A stretch of DNA of 52,724 nt, from assembly GCF_004564235.1 (NCBI RefSeq), contig NZ_SOMN01000037.1, forward strand, positions 1 through 52,724. The letters are read 5' to 3'. The stretch comes from Cohnella luojiensis. GTDB lineage: Bacteria; Bacillota; Bacilli; Paenibacillales; Paenibacillaceae. Shown here piece by piece: positions 15,783-25,020 of the stretch. The notes beneath the pieces were generated by a model. That model made no database searches and had not been told where the DNA came from. It was given only the letters and a program-made list of their open reading frames with translations. Both the position numbers and the translations under genes were made by a program. Position 1 is the stretch's first letter. Every line of letters starts with the position of its first letter.

Positions 15783-16664
15783 ATGAAAATTGCTGTTGGA
15801 TTCGTGCACGGTAATGGACAACAACATCCTGACTTCTATCAAGGAATGGTTGCTGCTTTAGAAGGACGATTAGCGGAGATTTGCCCTGAAGTCGAGCTTG
15901 TGCCTGAGGGGATTTACTGGGCCGATATAACCGATAATCTCGAAAAAAAGCTACAAGATAAGCTCGTACCTTACAATCTTAGATGGGATAAAATGATTGA
16001 TGCACGGGGTTTCATGATTAATTTCGTAGGCGATGCTATCGCTTATCAGCCTCTTCCCATAAAAAATGACCAAGCTGCAAATAATTACATTTATGCCGAC
16101 ATTCATGAACGTTTTGCACTAAAACTTCAGTCGTTGGCCCGCAAAGCAGGCCCGGATGCCCCGCTTTGTCTGATTTGTCATAGTCTTGGAACGATCATTA
16201 CAAGCAACTATTTATATGATCTGCAATGCGGCAAAATATCGCCTCGCATTCGCGAAATTATCGATATGAACAATACTCCATTAGAAAGAGGGGAAACGCT
16301 CACCCATCTTTATATGATGGGGAGCCCCATTGCGCTGTGGACTTTGCGATATCATGATTTCGGCAAACCCGTTACTGTTCCGGCACCGAACCTTCGCGGT
16401 CAAGAAATCGGGGAATGGGTTAATTTTTACGATAAAGACGATGTCATTGCTTATCCAATCAAGAACCTGAGCGAACAATATGCCGAAGTCGTCAAGGATG
16501 ATATCGAGGTACGAAATCCTGGTTTGTTAAGCGGGACGCCGCTAGGATCACATGGAGGCTACTATCAATCAGATGAAGTGATTGAGCGTATCGTTCAATC
16601 GCTCGCCGAGATGAGCAACAAAATCACCGCTCAACAAGATATCGCCGCCGCTAAAGCGACATGA
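15783..16664 (+). CDS. Putative alpha/beta-hydrolase-like protein
   Basis: 293 residues, soluble. An oxyanion-like N-terminus (VGFVHGNGQQHP, HG motif) is followed by the nucleophile elbow CLICHSLGTIITS (the Ser in HSLG, about residue 131), a possible acid in NFYDKDDVIAYPI (about 219) and a candidate His in LGSHGGYY (about 259). The order Ser-Asp-His and the HG loop fit a serine hydrolase. No close family is recognised and the substrate is unknown. A GGGGGG ribosome site stands 6-8 nt before the ATG. The gene lies alone between the TVP38 gene and the convergent pyrimidine operon, and its base use looks slightly more AT-rich than the neighbours. Confidence 0.7.
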   Translation: MKIAVGFVHGNGQQHPDFYQGMVAALEGRLAEICPEVELVPEGIYWADITDNLEKKLQDKLVPYNLRWDKMIDARGFMINFVGDAIAYQPLPIKNDQAANNYIYADIHERFALKLQSLARKAGPDAPLCLICHSLGTIITSNYLYDLQCGKISPRIREIIDMNNTPLERGETLTHLYMMGSPIALWTLRYHDFGKPVTVPAPNLRGQEIGEWVNFYDKDDVIAYPIKNLSEQYAEVVKDDIEVRNPGLLSGTPLGSHGGYYQSDEVIERIVQSLAEMSNKITAQQDIAAAKAT

Positions 16665-16671
16665 AGATTTT

Positions 16672-16914
16672 CTAAGCCTGCTTCTTCTGTTGCTCAGAGA
16701 AAATAAGATTGGATACGTATTTGCGTGCGTCGGCGGTTAACAAGAGCAGCTTGGCGTAGACCGGCTCCGGGGATTCCGTAGACCCCGCGAGCCTCTTCCT
16801 GAACCGCAGCTCCATTCCCTCGAGCTCTTCACTAGTTCCCACGATTACGAACCCATCCTGCAGCAAAGCATCGACGGCCCGCTTCTCCCTCGCAAACTCT
16901 TCATAAGCCGACAT
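16672..16914 (-). CDS. 80-residue protein coupled to dihydropyrimidinase
   Basis: 80 residues, charged, helical-looking (begins MSAYEEFAREKRAVDALLQ; middle VIVGTSEELEGMELRFRKRL; ends SNLIFSEQQKKQA). Its ATG overlaps the dihydropyrimidinase stop (TAATG), so it is translationally coupled as the last gene of the amidase-PreT-PreA-dihydropyrimidinase operon. No known family is recognised. Position suggests an accessory or regulatory subunit for pyrimidine catabolism, but this is inference. Confidence 0.75.
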   Translation of the reverse strand: MSAYEEFAREKRAVDALLQDGFVIVGTSEELEGMELRFRKRLAGSTESPEPVYAKLLLLTADARKYVSNLIFSEQQKKQA

Positions 16915-18341
16915 TAGTAAGCCCCTCCGATCGGAAGCTTCTTAACCGCCGGTTTGTCAGCCTCGCCGAACCGTCCGCGATGCAAGTATTGGCCGTATCC
17001 GGGTTTGCCGACGAACTCCCTGTCGCGAATAACGAACTCCCCGCGGCTCAGAACCGATATCGGCTCCCCCGTCACTTGCATCCCTTCGAATGCGTTATAA
17101 TCCACCTTCATATGATGGGTTGCCGCCGATATCGTACGCTCGACCGACGGGTCGAAAATAACGATGTCCGCGTCGCTGCCGATCGCGATCGTCCCCTTTT
17201 GCGGGAACAGTCCGAACAGCTTCGCGCTGGCAGTGGAGATCACGTCTACGAACTTGTTAATGGAAAGCCGGCCTTTGTGCACGCCTTCCGAATACAGAAT
17301 GCTGAAGCGATCCTCGATCATCGGTCCTCCGTTCGGGATTTTCGAGAAATCGCCTAAGCCCAATTCCTTCTGTCCTTTGAAGTTGAAGGAGCATTGATCC
17401 GAGCCGACCGTCTGAAGCTGCCCGTTGCGCAAGGAATCCCATAACACGTCCTGATTCCATTGCTCCCTTAGAGGCGGCGACCATACGTATTTCGCCCCTT
17501 CGAAATCCGGTTTCTCCAGAGAGGATTGGTCGAGCATAAGGTATTGCGGGCATGTTTCCCCGAAAACGCGAAGCCCTTTGTTGCGCGCCTCCGCGATTTT
17601 CCAAACCGCTTCCGCGCACGTAACGTGAACGACGTACAGCTGGGAGTCGGCCAATTCCGTCAAATCCGCGGCCCTTCCCGTTGCTTCGCCTTCCAATATA
17701 GCCGGTCTCGTTAACGCATGGTAGATCGGATCCGTATTGCCTTCCTCCAACGCCTTGCGCACCAAGAAGTCGATCACGTCGCCATTTTCCGCATGTACCA
17801 TGACTAAAGCACCTTGCTCCTTGGCCATCAGCAACGTTTTGTACAAGGTGCCGTCATCCGCTTGCAGCACGTTCTTATACGCCATGAAAACCTTCAGGGA
17901 AGTAATGCCTTCTTCCTCGATGATTTGCGGCAACTCGTGCAGTACATCGTCCGTAACTTCGGAAACCATCAGATGAAAGCCGTAATCGATGACGGCCAAA
18001 CCTTTGGATTTGTTATGCCAGGTTTCGACCGCCTTAGCGAGCGGCGCGCCTTTGGAGGTCAAGCAGAAATCGATCACCGTCGTCGTACCGCCATAGGCGG
18101 CGGCTATCGTGCCGGATTCGAAATCGTCCGCGGTGACCGTGCCTCCGAATGGCATATCCAAGTGAGTGTGCGGGTCGATTCCGCCCGGAAAGACATAACA
18201 ACCCGAAGCGTCCACGATCTCGGCTTCGTCATCCTCCAAATCCACGCCGATCATCACGATAATGCCGTCATCGATGAGAATGTCGCCAAAGTAAGTGTCC
18301 GCCGCCGTTACGATCGTTCCGTTCTTAATGATTTTTCGCAT
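16914..18341 (-). CDS. hydA: Dihydropyrimidinase (D-hydantoinase)
   Basis: Opens the ring of dihydrouracil or dihydrothymine to N-carbamoyl-beta-alanine or N-carbamoyl-beta-aminoisobutyrate; also acts on hydantoins. 475 residues, an amidohydrolase of the cyclic amidohydrolase family. Zinc ligands are in GGIDPHTHLDMPFGG (about 53-67), the lysine that is carbamylated in SLKVFMAYKN (about 148-157), and further His in VMVHAENGDV and LYVVHVTCAEA. The C-terminal tail is typical. It lies 3 bp downstream of preA and overlaps the next small gene, so it is part of one operon. Confidence 0.95.
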   Translation of the reverse strand: MRKIIKNGTIVTAADTYFGDILIDDGIIVMIGVDLEDDEAEIVDASGCYVFPGGIDPHTHLDMPFGGTVTADDFESGTIAAAYGGTTTVIDFCLTSKGAPLAKAVETWHNKSKGLAVIDYGFHLMVSEVTDDVLHELPQIIEEEGITSLKVFMAYKNVLQADDGTLYKTLLMAKEQGALVMVHAENGDVIDFLVRKALEEGNTDPIYHALTRPAILEGEATGRAADLTELADSQLYVVHVTCAEAVWKIAEARNKGLRVFGETCPQYLMLDQSSLEKPDFEGAKYVWSPPLREQWNQDVLWDSLRNGQLQTVGSDQCSFNFKGQKELGLGDFSKIPNGGPMIEDRFSILYSEGVHKGRLSINKFVDVISTASAKLFGLFPQKGTIAIGSDADIVIFDPSVERTISAATHHMKVDYNAFEGMQVTGEPISVLSRGEFVIRDREFVGKPGYGQYLHRGRFGEADKPAVKKLPIGGAY

Positions 18342-18344
18342 CGC

Positions 18345-19634
18345 TTAGACCGCCTCCATCTCAGAGGATTCAGAATTCTTTCGAGCCAAAGCCTTCTGCC
18401 TGTCATTCCATGTCATCGGAGCGTGCGTGCCTTGAACCTCCACCATATCGATGACGCCGTCCACCGGACAGACGATCGCGCAAAGGTTGCAGCCGACGCA
18501 GTCCTCTTCCCGCACCTTCAAGTAAGCTTTGCCATTGGCATCCGTCAGGCGATCAATGCATTGGTGCGAGGTGTCCTCGCAGGCGATGTGGCACTTGTTG
18601 CAGTTGATGCACGTCTCCGCGTTGATTCGGGCAACGACCTGATAGTTCAAGTCCAGCTCGCCCCAAGTCGAATACTTTGGTACCGTCTGTCCGATGAGGT
18701 CGGTTACCTTCGCGATTCCTTTGTCGTCGAGGTAGTTGTTAAGCCCGTCGATCATCTCCTCGACGATGCGGAAGCCATGGTGCATCGCGGCCGTGCAAAT
18801 CTGCACGTTGGTGGCTCCCATGAGCATGAACTCCACGGTATCCTGCCAGGAGGAAATTCCCCCGATACCCGAGATCGGCACGCTAACCTTCGGATCCTTC
18901 GCGCACTCCGCAACCATGCTTAAGGCGATGGGCTTCACCGCCGGTCCGCAGTAACCGCCGTGCGCCCCTTTGCCGCCCACGTGAGGGACGGTATTCCATG
19001 TGTGGATGTCCACGCCCGCGAGACTGTTGATCGTGTTGATGAGGCTGACCGCGTCAGCACCGCCCATGACGGCATGACGGGCGACGACGGTAATGTCCGT
19101 AATGTTCGGCGTGAGCTTCACGATGACCGGAGTCTGCGCCGCTTCCTTCGCCCACATCGTCTGCATCTCGACCAGGTCGGGCTGCTGGCCGGATGCCGAG
19201 CCCATTCCCCGTTCCGCCATGCCGTGCGGACATCCGAAGTTCAACTCCAACCCGTCTACCCCTACCGCCTCGACCTTTTTCACGATTTCGTGCCACTTCT
19301 CCCGCTTCGGCTCCACCATCAAGGACACGACGACCGCATGATTCGGAAACCGTTTTTTCGTCTCGTAGATTTCCTTCAGGTTCACCTCGAGAGGCCGATC
19401 CGTAATAAGCTCGATATTATTGAAGCCCGCGACCCGTTGTCCGTTAAAATGAACCGCGGCGAACCGCGACGAAGTGTTGATGATCGGATCGCCCAGCGTC
19501 TTCCACACCGCGCCGCCCCAACCCGCCTCGAACGCCCGCTGTACCTGATACCCCGTGTTCGTCGGAGGCGCGGAAGCGAGCCAGAACGGATTCGGGGACG
19601 GGATACCCGTAAGGTTGATTCGCAAATCTGCCAT
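18345..19634 (-). CDS. preA: NAD-dependent dihydropyrimidine dehydrogenase, subunit PreA
   Basis: 429 residues. An FMN-binding barrel of the dihydroorotate dehydrogenase superfamily (begins DLRINLTGIPSPNPFWLASAP; GLELNFGCPHGM; pyrimidine-site region NTINSLAGVD) followed by a C-terminal two-cluster ferredoxin domain (CINCNKCHIACEDTSHQC and CVGCNLCAIVCPVDG). With PreT it reduces uracil and thymine to the dihydro forms, or the reverse. It lies 24 bp downstream of preT and 3 bp upstream of the dihydropyrimidinase gene; this is the first enzymatic step of the reductive pathway encoded here. Confidence 0.95.
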   Translation of the reverse strand: MADLRINLTGIPSPNPFWLASAPPTNTGYQVQRAFEAGWGGAVWKTLGDPIINTSSRFAAVHFNGQRVAGFNNIELITDRPLEVNLKEIYETKKRFPNHAVVVSLMVEPKREKWHEIVKKVEAVGVDGLELNFGCPHGMAERGMGSASGQQPDLVEMQTMWAKEAAQTPVIVKLTPNITDITVVARHAVMGGADAVSLINTINSLAGVDIHTWNTVPHVGGKGAHGGYCGPAVKPIALSMVAECAKDPKVSVPISGIGGISSWQDTVEFMLMGATNVQICTAAMHHGFRIVEEMIDGLNNYLDDKGIAKVTDLIGQTVPKYSTWGELDLNYQVVARINAETCINCNKCHIACEDTSHQCIDRLTDANGKAYLKVREEDCVGCNLCAIVCPVDGVIDMVEVQGTHAPMTWNDRQKALARKNSESSEMEAV

Positions 19635-19658
19635 GTGATCAGCCTCCCTAACTTCGAT

Positions 19659-21053
19659 TTAGATTGCTACCGAATCGTTTGAATGGAATGACGACGATGC
19701 AAAGTGCCTGCTTATCGCATACGCCGCCTGCTTGCCTTGCTCCGCGGCCGAGACTACCATCGCCTCTCCTTGACCGTTGCCGAAAACGATATCCCCCGCG
19801 GCGAATATCCGGGGATGGGACGTTCCGCGCGTCGTTTCGTCGATAAGAACGACTCCCCGGTCGTGCTCCAGCCCAAGCAGATCAATCAGACCGTGATGCC
19901 GCTTCTGTCCGATCGCCAGAATGACCGCGTCCACCGGAAGCAGGAATTCCGATCCCTCTATCGGCGTCGGAATCCTTCGGCCGTCTTTGCCCAAGGCGTT
20001 GGAAAGCTCCATTCTCACGCACTCCAGATGAGTAACCCGCCCAAAGCTATCGCCTAATATACGCTTAGGAGCGGTCAGCCAACTAAACTCAACGCCTTCT
20101 TGTTTCGCGAACTCGTATTCGAAATCATAAGCAGTCATTTCGTCCTTCGTCCGTCTGTAGACCATCTTGACGTTACTCGCTCCTAATCTCACGGAACAGG
20201 TCGCGGCGTCGATGGCCGTGTTCCCGGCTCCGATTACCGCGACGCGCGCCCCGACGATCGGGTACGGAGGGACATCGGATTTCGTGGCTTCCACGTACTC
20301 GATCGCGTCGTATACTCCTTCTAATTGCTCGCCTTCGATACCGAGGTTCGGAACGTTGCCCATTCCCGCGGCTAAGATGATGGCATCATACTCGGCGAGC
20401 AGTTCTTCGACGGTAACGTCCACGCCTACCCGGATACCCGTACGGATCTCCACGCCAAGCTTCTCGACTTGCTCGACTTCCCAGAGGGAGATCGATTGCG
20501 GCAAACGAAAAGAGACTATGCCATAAGTATCGAGTCCTCCGGCTTGCGGTTTGGCTTCGAAGACAACGACGGCAAATCCGTCTCGCGCGAGTTCCCTAGC
20601 TGCGGACAACCCCGCCGGTCCGCCGCCGATAATCGCAACCTTGCGTCCGTTAGATGGGCCTGGCTTGAATAGCGTTTGCCCGCTTTGGACCGCCCAATCC
20701 GTCGCATAACGCTGAAGCAGCCCTATTTTGATCGGCTCCGATTCGTCATTGAGCACGCAAGCACCTTCGCACAGCTCCTCGGTCGGACATACGCGGGCGC
20801 AGCTTGCACCGACGGGATTGGCATCCATAATTGCGGTGGCGGAGCCTTTCAGATTATCCGTTGCGATCCGCTTGATGAAGGATGGGATGTTAATGCTAGT
20901 CGGACAGGCTTTAATGCATGGCGCATCATAGCAATACAGGCAGCGATTCGATTCTTCCATCGCCGCCTTGCGGGTTAAACCCGGCACGGTTTCGGCAAAA
21001 TTGTTCGCAAATGCTTCCGGCGTTAGCCGCGTCAGCTCCTTGTGATTGTCCAT
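19659..21053 (-). CDS. preT: Dihydropyrimidine dehydrogenase, flavoprotein subunit PreT
   Basis: 464 residues. N-terminal Fe-S cysteines CLYCYDAPCIKACP and CARVCPTEELCEGAC, then an FAD site IIGGGPAGLSAARELA and an NAD(P) site AVIGAGNTAIDAAT, the order of the GltD/PreT family. It passes electrons from NAD(P)H to PreA. The frame opens with ATG at 21062, but GGAGGG sits directly against that codon, while ATG at 21053 has the normal spacing of about 10, so 21053 is chosen. The gene lies between the amidase gene and preA in one operon. Confidence 0.93.
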   Translation of the reverse strand: MDNHKELTRLTPEAFANNFAETVPGLTRKAAMEESNRCLYCYDAPCIKACPTSINIPSFIKRIATDNLKGSATAIMDANPVGASCARVCPTEELCEGACVLNDESEPIKIGLLQRYATDWAVQSGQTLFKPGPSNGRKVAIIGGGPAGLSAARELARDGFAVVVFEAKPQAGGLDTYGIVSFRLPQSISLWEVEQVEKLGVEIRTGIRVGVDVTVEELLAEYDAIILAAGMGNVPNLGIEGEQLEGVYDAIEYVEATKSDVPPYPIVGARVAVIGAGNTAIDAATCSVRLGASNVKMVYRRTKDEMTAYDFEYEFAKQEGVEFSWLTAPKRILGDSFGRVTHLECVRMELSNALGKDGRRIPTPIEGSEFLLPVDAVILAIGQKRHHGLIDLLGLEHDRGVVLIDETTRGTSHPRIFAAGDIVFGNGQGEAMVVSAAEQGKQAAYAISRHFASSSFHSNDSVAI

Positions 21054-21081
21054 CTCTCTCATCCCTCCCGCATTTAGTAGG

Positions 21082-22326
21082 TTATGTTCCGCACATTTGC
21101 AATGTTGTCCTGTATAGCAGTTCCGTCCCTAAGGCGATATCCTCGAGACTAGAGAATTCTTTAGGATTATGGCTTATTCCATCCTTGCAACGGACGAAAA
21201 TCATGCCGTAGTCGCAATAGTAGGACATCGCGAGCGAATCGTGGAATGGACCGCTCATCAGCTCCGGTGCCTTCAGCCCCATTTCCATCGCGGCTTCGCG
21301 TATCGTATCGACAATGCGCGGCGCGCAATAACGGGGCTCGCTGTTCGTATCTTCTCGGATTTCCACGCGGAGTCCATGTTCTTCGGCAACCTCGTTGATG
21401 AGCTCGCGCAATTGCCGTTCCAATCGGTCTCGGCGCGGTAGATCGATGTCTCGCAAATCTATCGTGAATTGGACATGCTCCGGGATGATGTTGCGGGAAT
21501 CGGGAAATACCCTCATAGATCCGACTGTTCCAACTGTCGGCGCTCCGGGCTCGCTAGAAGCCAGAGCCTGAAGGCCTACGACGATCTTGGAGGCGCCCAC
21601 CAAGGCGTCTTTGCGCAGCCCCATCGGAACCGAACCGGCATGCCCCGCAAAACCGTACAAATCTACCGTCCACCATAAGGGTCCCGATATGCCGGTTACG
21701 ATTCCAAGCGGGCGACCGAGCGTTTCCAGAACCGGTCCCTGCTCGATGTGAAGCTCCAAGAATACGCTGACCTGCCCAAGCTCGTAACGGGATTCTTCGA
21801 AGCGTTCAGGATCTCCCCCGAATGCCAGCAAAGCCTCCCTGCGGGTCACTCCGTTCTTGTCGGCTCTCTCCAGCTCCCCGTCTTCGAGCCGACCGAGTAT
21901 TCCCCTAACGCCGAACAGCCCTTTGTTAAACCGGCAGCCTTCCTCATCGCAGAAGGACGCGACTTCAATGGGCACCTCCGGAACGACTCCTAAATCAGCG
22001 AGAGTCTGAACGACCTCGATCGCTCCGATGACGCCGATAATTCCATCGAATCTCCCGGCATAAGGCTGCGTATCGATATGAGAGCCAAGCATCACGGCGG
22101 GTTTGTTCGGATCCTTGCCGGGCAATCTGCCGATCAGGTTCCCGAAGCCATCCAGCCGAACCGTCATCCCCGCCTCCTCCATCCAGCCTCGCACCACCTC
22201 GACCGCTTCCCGGTCTTCGGGCGAAAGAGCCAGCCGGCACACGCCCGTATCGCTGATCTTCCCGATCTGGGCAAGCCTCTCGATTCGTTGTCCCACTCTG
22301 TCCGCGTCAATCGTCAACCCGCTCAT
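21082..22326 (-). CDS. M20-family amidase/carbamoylase, N-carbamoyl-beta-alanine amidohydrolase type
   Basis: 414 residues of the Zn-dependent hydantoinase/carbamoylase (HyuC/AllC-like) branch of M20. Metal-binding motifs are GSHIDTQPYAGRFDG (about 80-94) and FCDEEGCRFNKG (about 128-139), plus SGPFHDSLAMS near the C-terminus. It is expected to split N-carbamoyl-beta-alanine into beta-alanine, CO2 and NH3, the third step of the pathway. It is the first gene of the operon; the ATG is preceded by GAAGGGAGGGG. A second, unrelated candidate for the same step is encoded at 26442. Allantoate or hydantoin-derived carbamoyl amino acids are alternative substrates. Confidence 0.88.
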   Translation of the reverse strand: MSGLTIDADRVGQRIERLAQIGKISDTGVCRLALSPEDREAVEVVRGWMEEAGMTVRLDGFGNLIGRLPGKDPNKPAVMLGSHIDTQPYAGRFDGIIGVIGAIEVVQTLADLGVVPEVPIEVASFCDEEGCRFNKGLFGVRGILGRLEDGELERADKNGVTRREALLAFGGDPERFEESRYELGQVSVFLELHIEQGPVLETLGRPLGIVTGISGPLWWTVDLYGFAGHAGSVPMGLRKDALVGASKIVVGLQALASSEPGAPTVGTVGSMRVFPDSRNIIPEHVQFTIDLRDIDLPRRDRLERQLRELINEVAEEHGLRVEIREDTNSEPRYCAPRIVDTIREAAMEMGLKAPELMSGPFHDSLAMSYYCDYGMIFVRCKDGISHNPKEFSSLEDIALGTELLYRTTLQMCGT

Positions 22327-22352
22327 CCTAACCCCTCCCTTCAGCTAACTTC

Positions 22353-22380
22353 ATGTAACTCAATGTAACTCAATGTTACT
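22353..22380. promoter_or_regulatory. Three 10-bp-phased ATGTWACT repeats before the amidase-preT-preA operon
   Basis: atgtaact at 22353 and 22363 and atgttact at 22373 repeat exactly every 10 bp, about 27-54 bp before the amidase start codon. A similar pair (atgttatt, atgttact) lies upstream of the ABC/nitrilase operon at 31214-31238. This suggests a common regulator, possibly the PucR protein encoded between them. Confidence 0.5.
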
Positions 22381-22563
22381 AAACGCCCCATAATAAGCGG
22401 AATATTCTGAAAAATGTTTGTGCATCTTGCTAAAAACGAGTCCCTAATCTTGTATATATTCAATTGCGGCTCATAATGAAAGTTATGCGGCTGTGTGAAA
22501 ATGCGATTGCCGCTGGTAGTTATAGCTAACCCATTCGCTCAGCTGGTACCACGCGGAAGCTGA

Positions 22564-23225
22564 GTTAGCTAACTTTCTTTGCTAATTTGGCTCTGGATGC
22601 ACACGGTTGGCGGAGTTAACTAACTTTCTCTGCTAATTCGGCGCTGGATGACACAGTTGGCGGAGTTAGCTAACTTTCTTTGCTAATTCGGCGCTGGATG
22701 CACGCAGAGGGCTGAGTTAGCTAACTTTCTTTGCTAATTCTGTGCTGGATGCACACGGTTGGCGGAGTTGGCTAACTTTCTTTGCTAATTCGGCGTTGGA
22801 TGCACACGGTTGGCGGAGTTAGCTAACATTTGTTACTATCTCGATGCCATTCGAACGCGGAGGGCGGAGTTAGTACGCTTTTGTTACTATCTCGATGCCA
22901 TTCGACCGCGTAGGGCGGAGTTAGTAAACATTTGCTACTATCTCGATGCCATTCGACCGCGGAGGGCGGAGTTAGTACGCTTTTGTTACTATCTCGATGC
23001 CATTCGACCGCGGAGGGCGGAGTTAGTACGCTTTTGTTACTATCTCGATGCCATTCGGCCGCGAAGGGCGGAGTTAGTACGCTTTTGTTACCATCTCGAT
23101 GCCATTCGACCGCGGAGGGCGGAGTTAGTAAACATTTGTTACTATCTCGATGCCATTCGGCCGCGAAGGGCGGAGTTAGTACGCTTTTGTTACTATCTCG
23201 CAGACCTCATCAGAGGCGGAGAAAA
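22564..23225. repeat. 51-bp tandem repeat array of two phase-locked subfamilies
   Basis: Units begin with gtt(a/g) at 22564, 22615, 22665, 22716, 22767, 22818, 22869, 22920, 22971, 23022, 23073, 23124 and 23175; one step is 50 bp, all others 51. The first five units are of the type gttagctaactttctttgct, the later ones gttagtacgcttttgttact. The switch happens inside the unit that starts at 22818, without loss of phase. All units end in ggcgga-like sequence. The array fills the divergent space between the amidase operon and the PucR gene. Seven copies form an open frame with a 17-residue repeat, judged not to be a gene. Confidence 0.93.
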
Positions 23226-23339
23226 TAGCGCCCGTAAGTAACGGAGTCCACCGCAAACTCACTCAACCTATAAAAGCTGGGGGCGATCACCATCGATACG
23301 GAACTTATCCTAACGGTTCGCGAAGCGCTTAGCCGCCCT

Positions 23340-24983
23340 TTGTTTGGGAACGCCCAGCTTGTGGCTGGAGAGAAGGGACTCGGCAAGCAAATCCGCTGGG
23401 TGCACATTCTTGAAATCACCCATTTCGAGGAGCTCATCCACGGTCAGGAGATGATTCTCACGACGGGGCTTGGCTTTAATCTCGACGCCGACTCCTCGGT
23501 TACGTTCATGGAAAAGCTGATCTCGCAGAACGCCTCCTGTTTGTGCATAGAACTCGGTCCTTACTTCGAGCAAGTGTCGCCGGAGTTGATCGAGCTCGCC
23601 GACAACGCCGCTTTTCCGCTTATCTTATTCCCAAGCACCGTTCGCTACGTCGACATCACGCAGGACCTGCACTCGCTGATCATCAACCGTCACCATAAAA
23701 TGCTCCAAGAGCTCGAAAGCATCTCCCGGGAATTTTACCGACTAACCCTTCATTCCCAAGGAACCGCCAACGTGTTGAAGTTGCTGCACCGAAGCACTCA
23801 GAACCAGATCATCTACCGCCCGTTGCAAGGCCAACCGCACTTTTTTCCGGTTATGCCGGCCTTGCAACAAGAAGCGATACTTCGTTTCCTTGATGAGCGT
23901 CCGAGCCCGAGCTCAATCGAAGAGAAACCGCCACAACTCAAGCCAACCTCGGCTCCTGAGCTGCGGGGATACCATGACCGCACGCTAGTCTTAAAACCGG
24001 TTGGAGCGTTAGAGCAAATATGGGCTTACTTGATCATGTCGTGTCCGCGCAAACCGCAGGAGTACGAGTATTTGCTGCTGGAATCCGCCTCCCTATCCAT
24101 CGCCCAGGAGCTGCTTCGTACCCGATATATCGAAGAACGAAAGCTGTTTTCCGAGAATATGTGGGTGGATGAGCTCATTAGCGGAAGACTTACGGAAGAT
24201 CGGCAGATTAAGGATTTGCTCGGCCCCGATCTCAAAGGTATGAACGAGTCCAGCCTTCGCGTCTGCCTCATCGAAATCGAAAACCTGTACGGGAATAGCG
24301 AATTCCCCTCCGAGAACGAACGGGAATCGACCAGACTTCGCTTGTCGCTGATCGTGCGCTCGACTTTCGAGAAGCACGGATTTCGCCCTCTTATTACTCT
24401 GAAAAACAATCGTCTGGCCATCATCGCTCTCGACCTCAAGTCTAAGATTCCGGCCAAGGTCCGGCTCGCGCAAGCGCTGGAGTCGCTTCAGGACATGAAC
24501 GGCGGCGCCGACGATAGATTCAAGGATTTGAGACTGCTAACCGGCGTCGGCAGATCCCATGTGCAATTGAAAAACGCATACTCAAGTTATCAAGAAGCTC
24601 TTCAAGCGCTGTCGCTATCCTCGACGTACGGGAAGTCCGTCCTTTTCTACGATGAGCTCGGGGTGTTCCAACTGCTTCTCAGCTTGAATGACGGCAAGAC
24701 GCTGCAGACCTTCATCCGTCACTACCTAGGTCCCTTGATCGACCATGACAAGTCCAAAGGAAGCGAGCTTCTGCTCACGCTTAAGGTCTTTCTGGATCAC
24801 GACGGCTCCAAGCAAATCGCGGCGCAGAAGCTGTTTATCGTAAGGCAGTCCCTCTATTACCGGTTGGAAAAAATGGCGGAGCTGCTAGGGGAAGACTTCA
24901 TGTCCGTGGAAAACCGGATTTCCATTCAAGTCGCCCTGCGCGCTTACCAGTTGCTCCATCCCGATTATTTCGGTTCCGCGTGA
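23340..24983 (+). CDS. PucR-family transcriptional regulator, start codon unclear
   Basis: 547 residues from TTG 23340. The N-terminal PucR domain (QIRWVHILEITHFEELIHGQ...) and a C-terminal helix-turn-helix of the PucR/CdaR type (TLKVFLDHDGSKQIAAQKLF then RQSLYYRLEKMAELLG) are clear, with a GGDEF-like central region between them. PucR proteins typically activate purine or pyrimidine catabolism genes. Homology seems to begin upstream of TTG: the frame before it reads LILTVREALSRP back to a stop at 23271, without ATG, GTG or TTG. GGGGG at 23279-23283 would suit an unusual ATC start at 23292. The gene lies between two pyrimidine-catabolism operons and converges with the aminotransferase gene. 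Confidence 0.88.
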   Translation: MFGNAQLVAGEKGLGKQIRWVHILEITHFEELIHGQEMILTTGLGFNLDADSSVTFMEKLISQNASCLCIELGPYFEQVSPELIELADNAAFPLILFPSTVRYVDITQDLHSLIINRHHKMLQELESISREFYRLTLHSQGTANVLKLLHRSTQNQIIYRPLQGQPHFFPVMPALQQEAILRFLDERPSPSSIEEKPPQLKPTSAPELRGYHDRTLVLKPVGALEQIWAYLIMSCPRKPQEYEYLLLESASLSIAQELLRTRYIEERKLFSENMWVDELISGRLTEDRQIKDLLGPDLKGMNESSLRVCLIEIENLYGNSEFPSENERESTRLRLSLIVRSTFEKHGFRPLITLKNNRLAIIALDLKSKIPAKVRLAQALESLQDMNGGADDRFKDLRLLTGVGRSHVQLKNAYSSYQEALQALSLSSTYGKSVLFYDELGVFQLLLSLNDGKTLQTFIRHYLGPLIDHDKSKGSELLLTLKVFLDHDGSKQIAAQKLFIVRQSLYYRLEKMAELLGEDFMSVENRISIQVALRAYQLLHPDYFGSA

Positions 24984-25020
24984 GCGTACCCCTGATTGAT
25001 CTCTCTCAGAACTCTGATGA

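Noticed and set aside
17814..18923. 369-codon plus-strand frame opposite dihydropyrimidinase and preA
   Set aside because: Antisense shadow; the minus-strand genes have intact catalytic and Fe-S motifs.
22810..23241. 143-codon plus-strand frame with 17-residue repeats
   Set aside because: It lies wholly inside the 51-bp repeat array, has no ribosome site, starts mid-array and its sequence follows the DNA repeat rather than a protein pattern.
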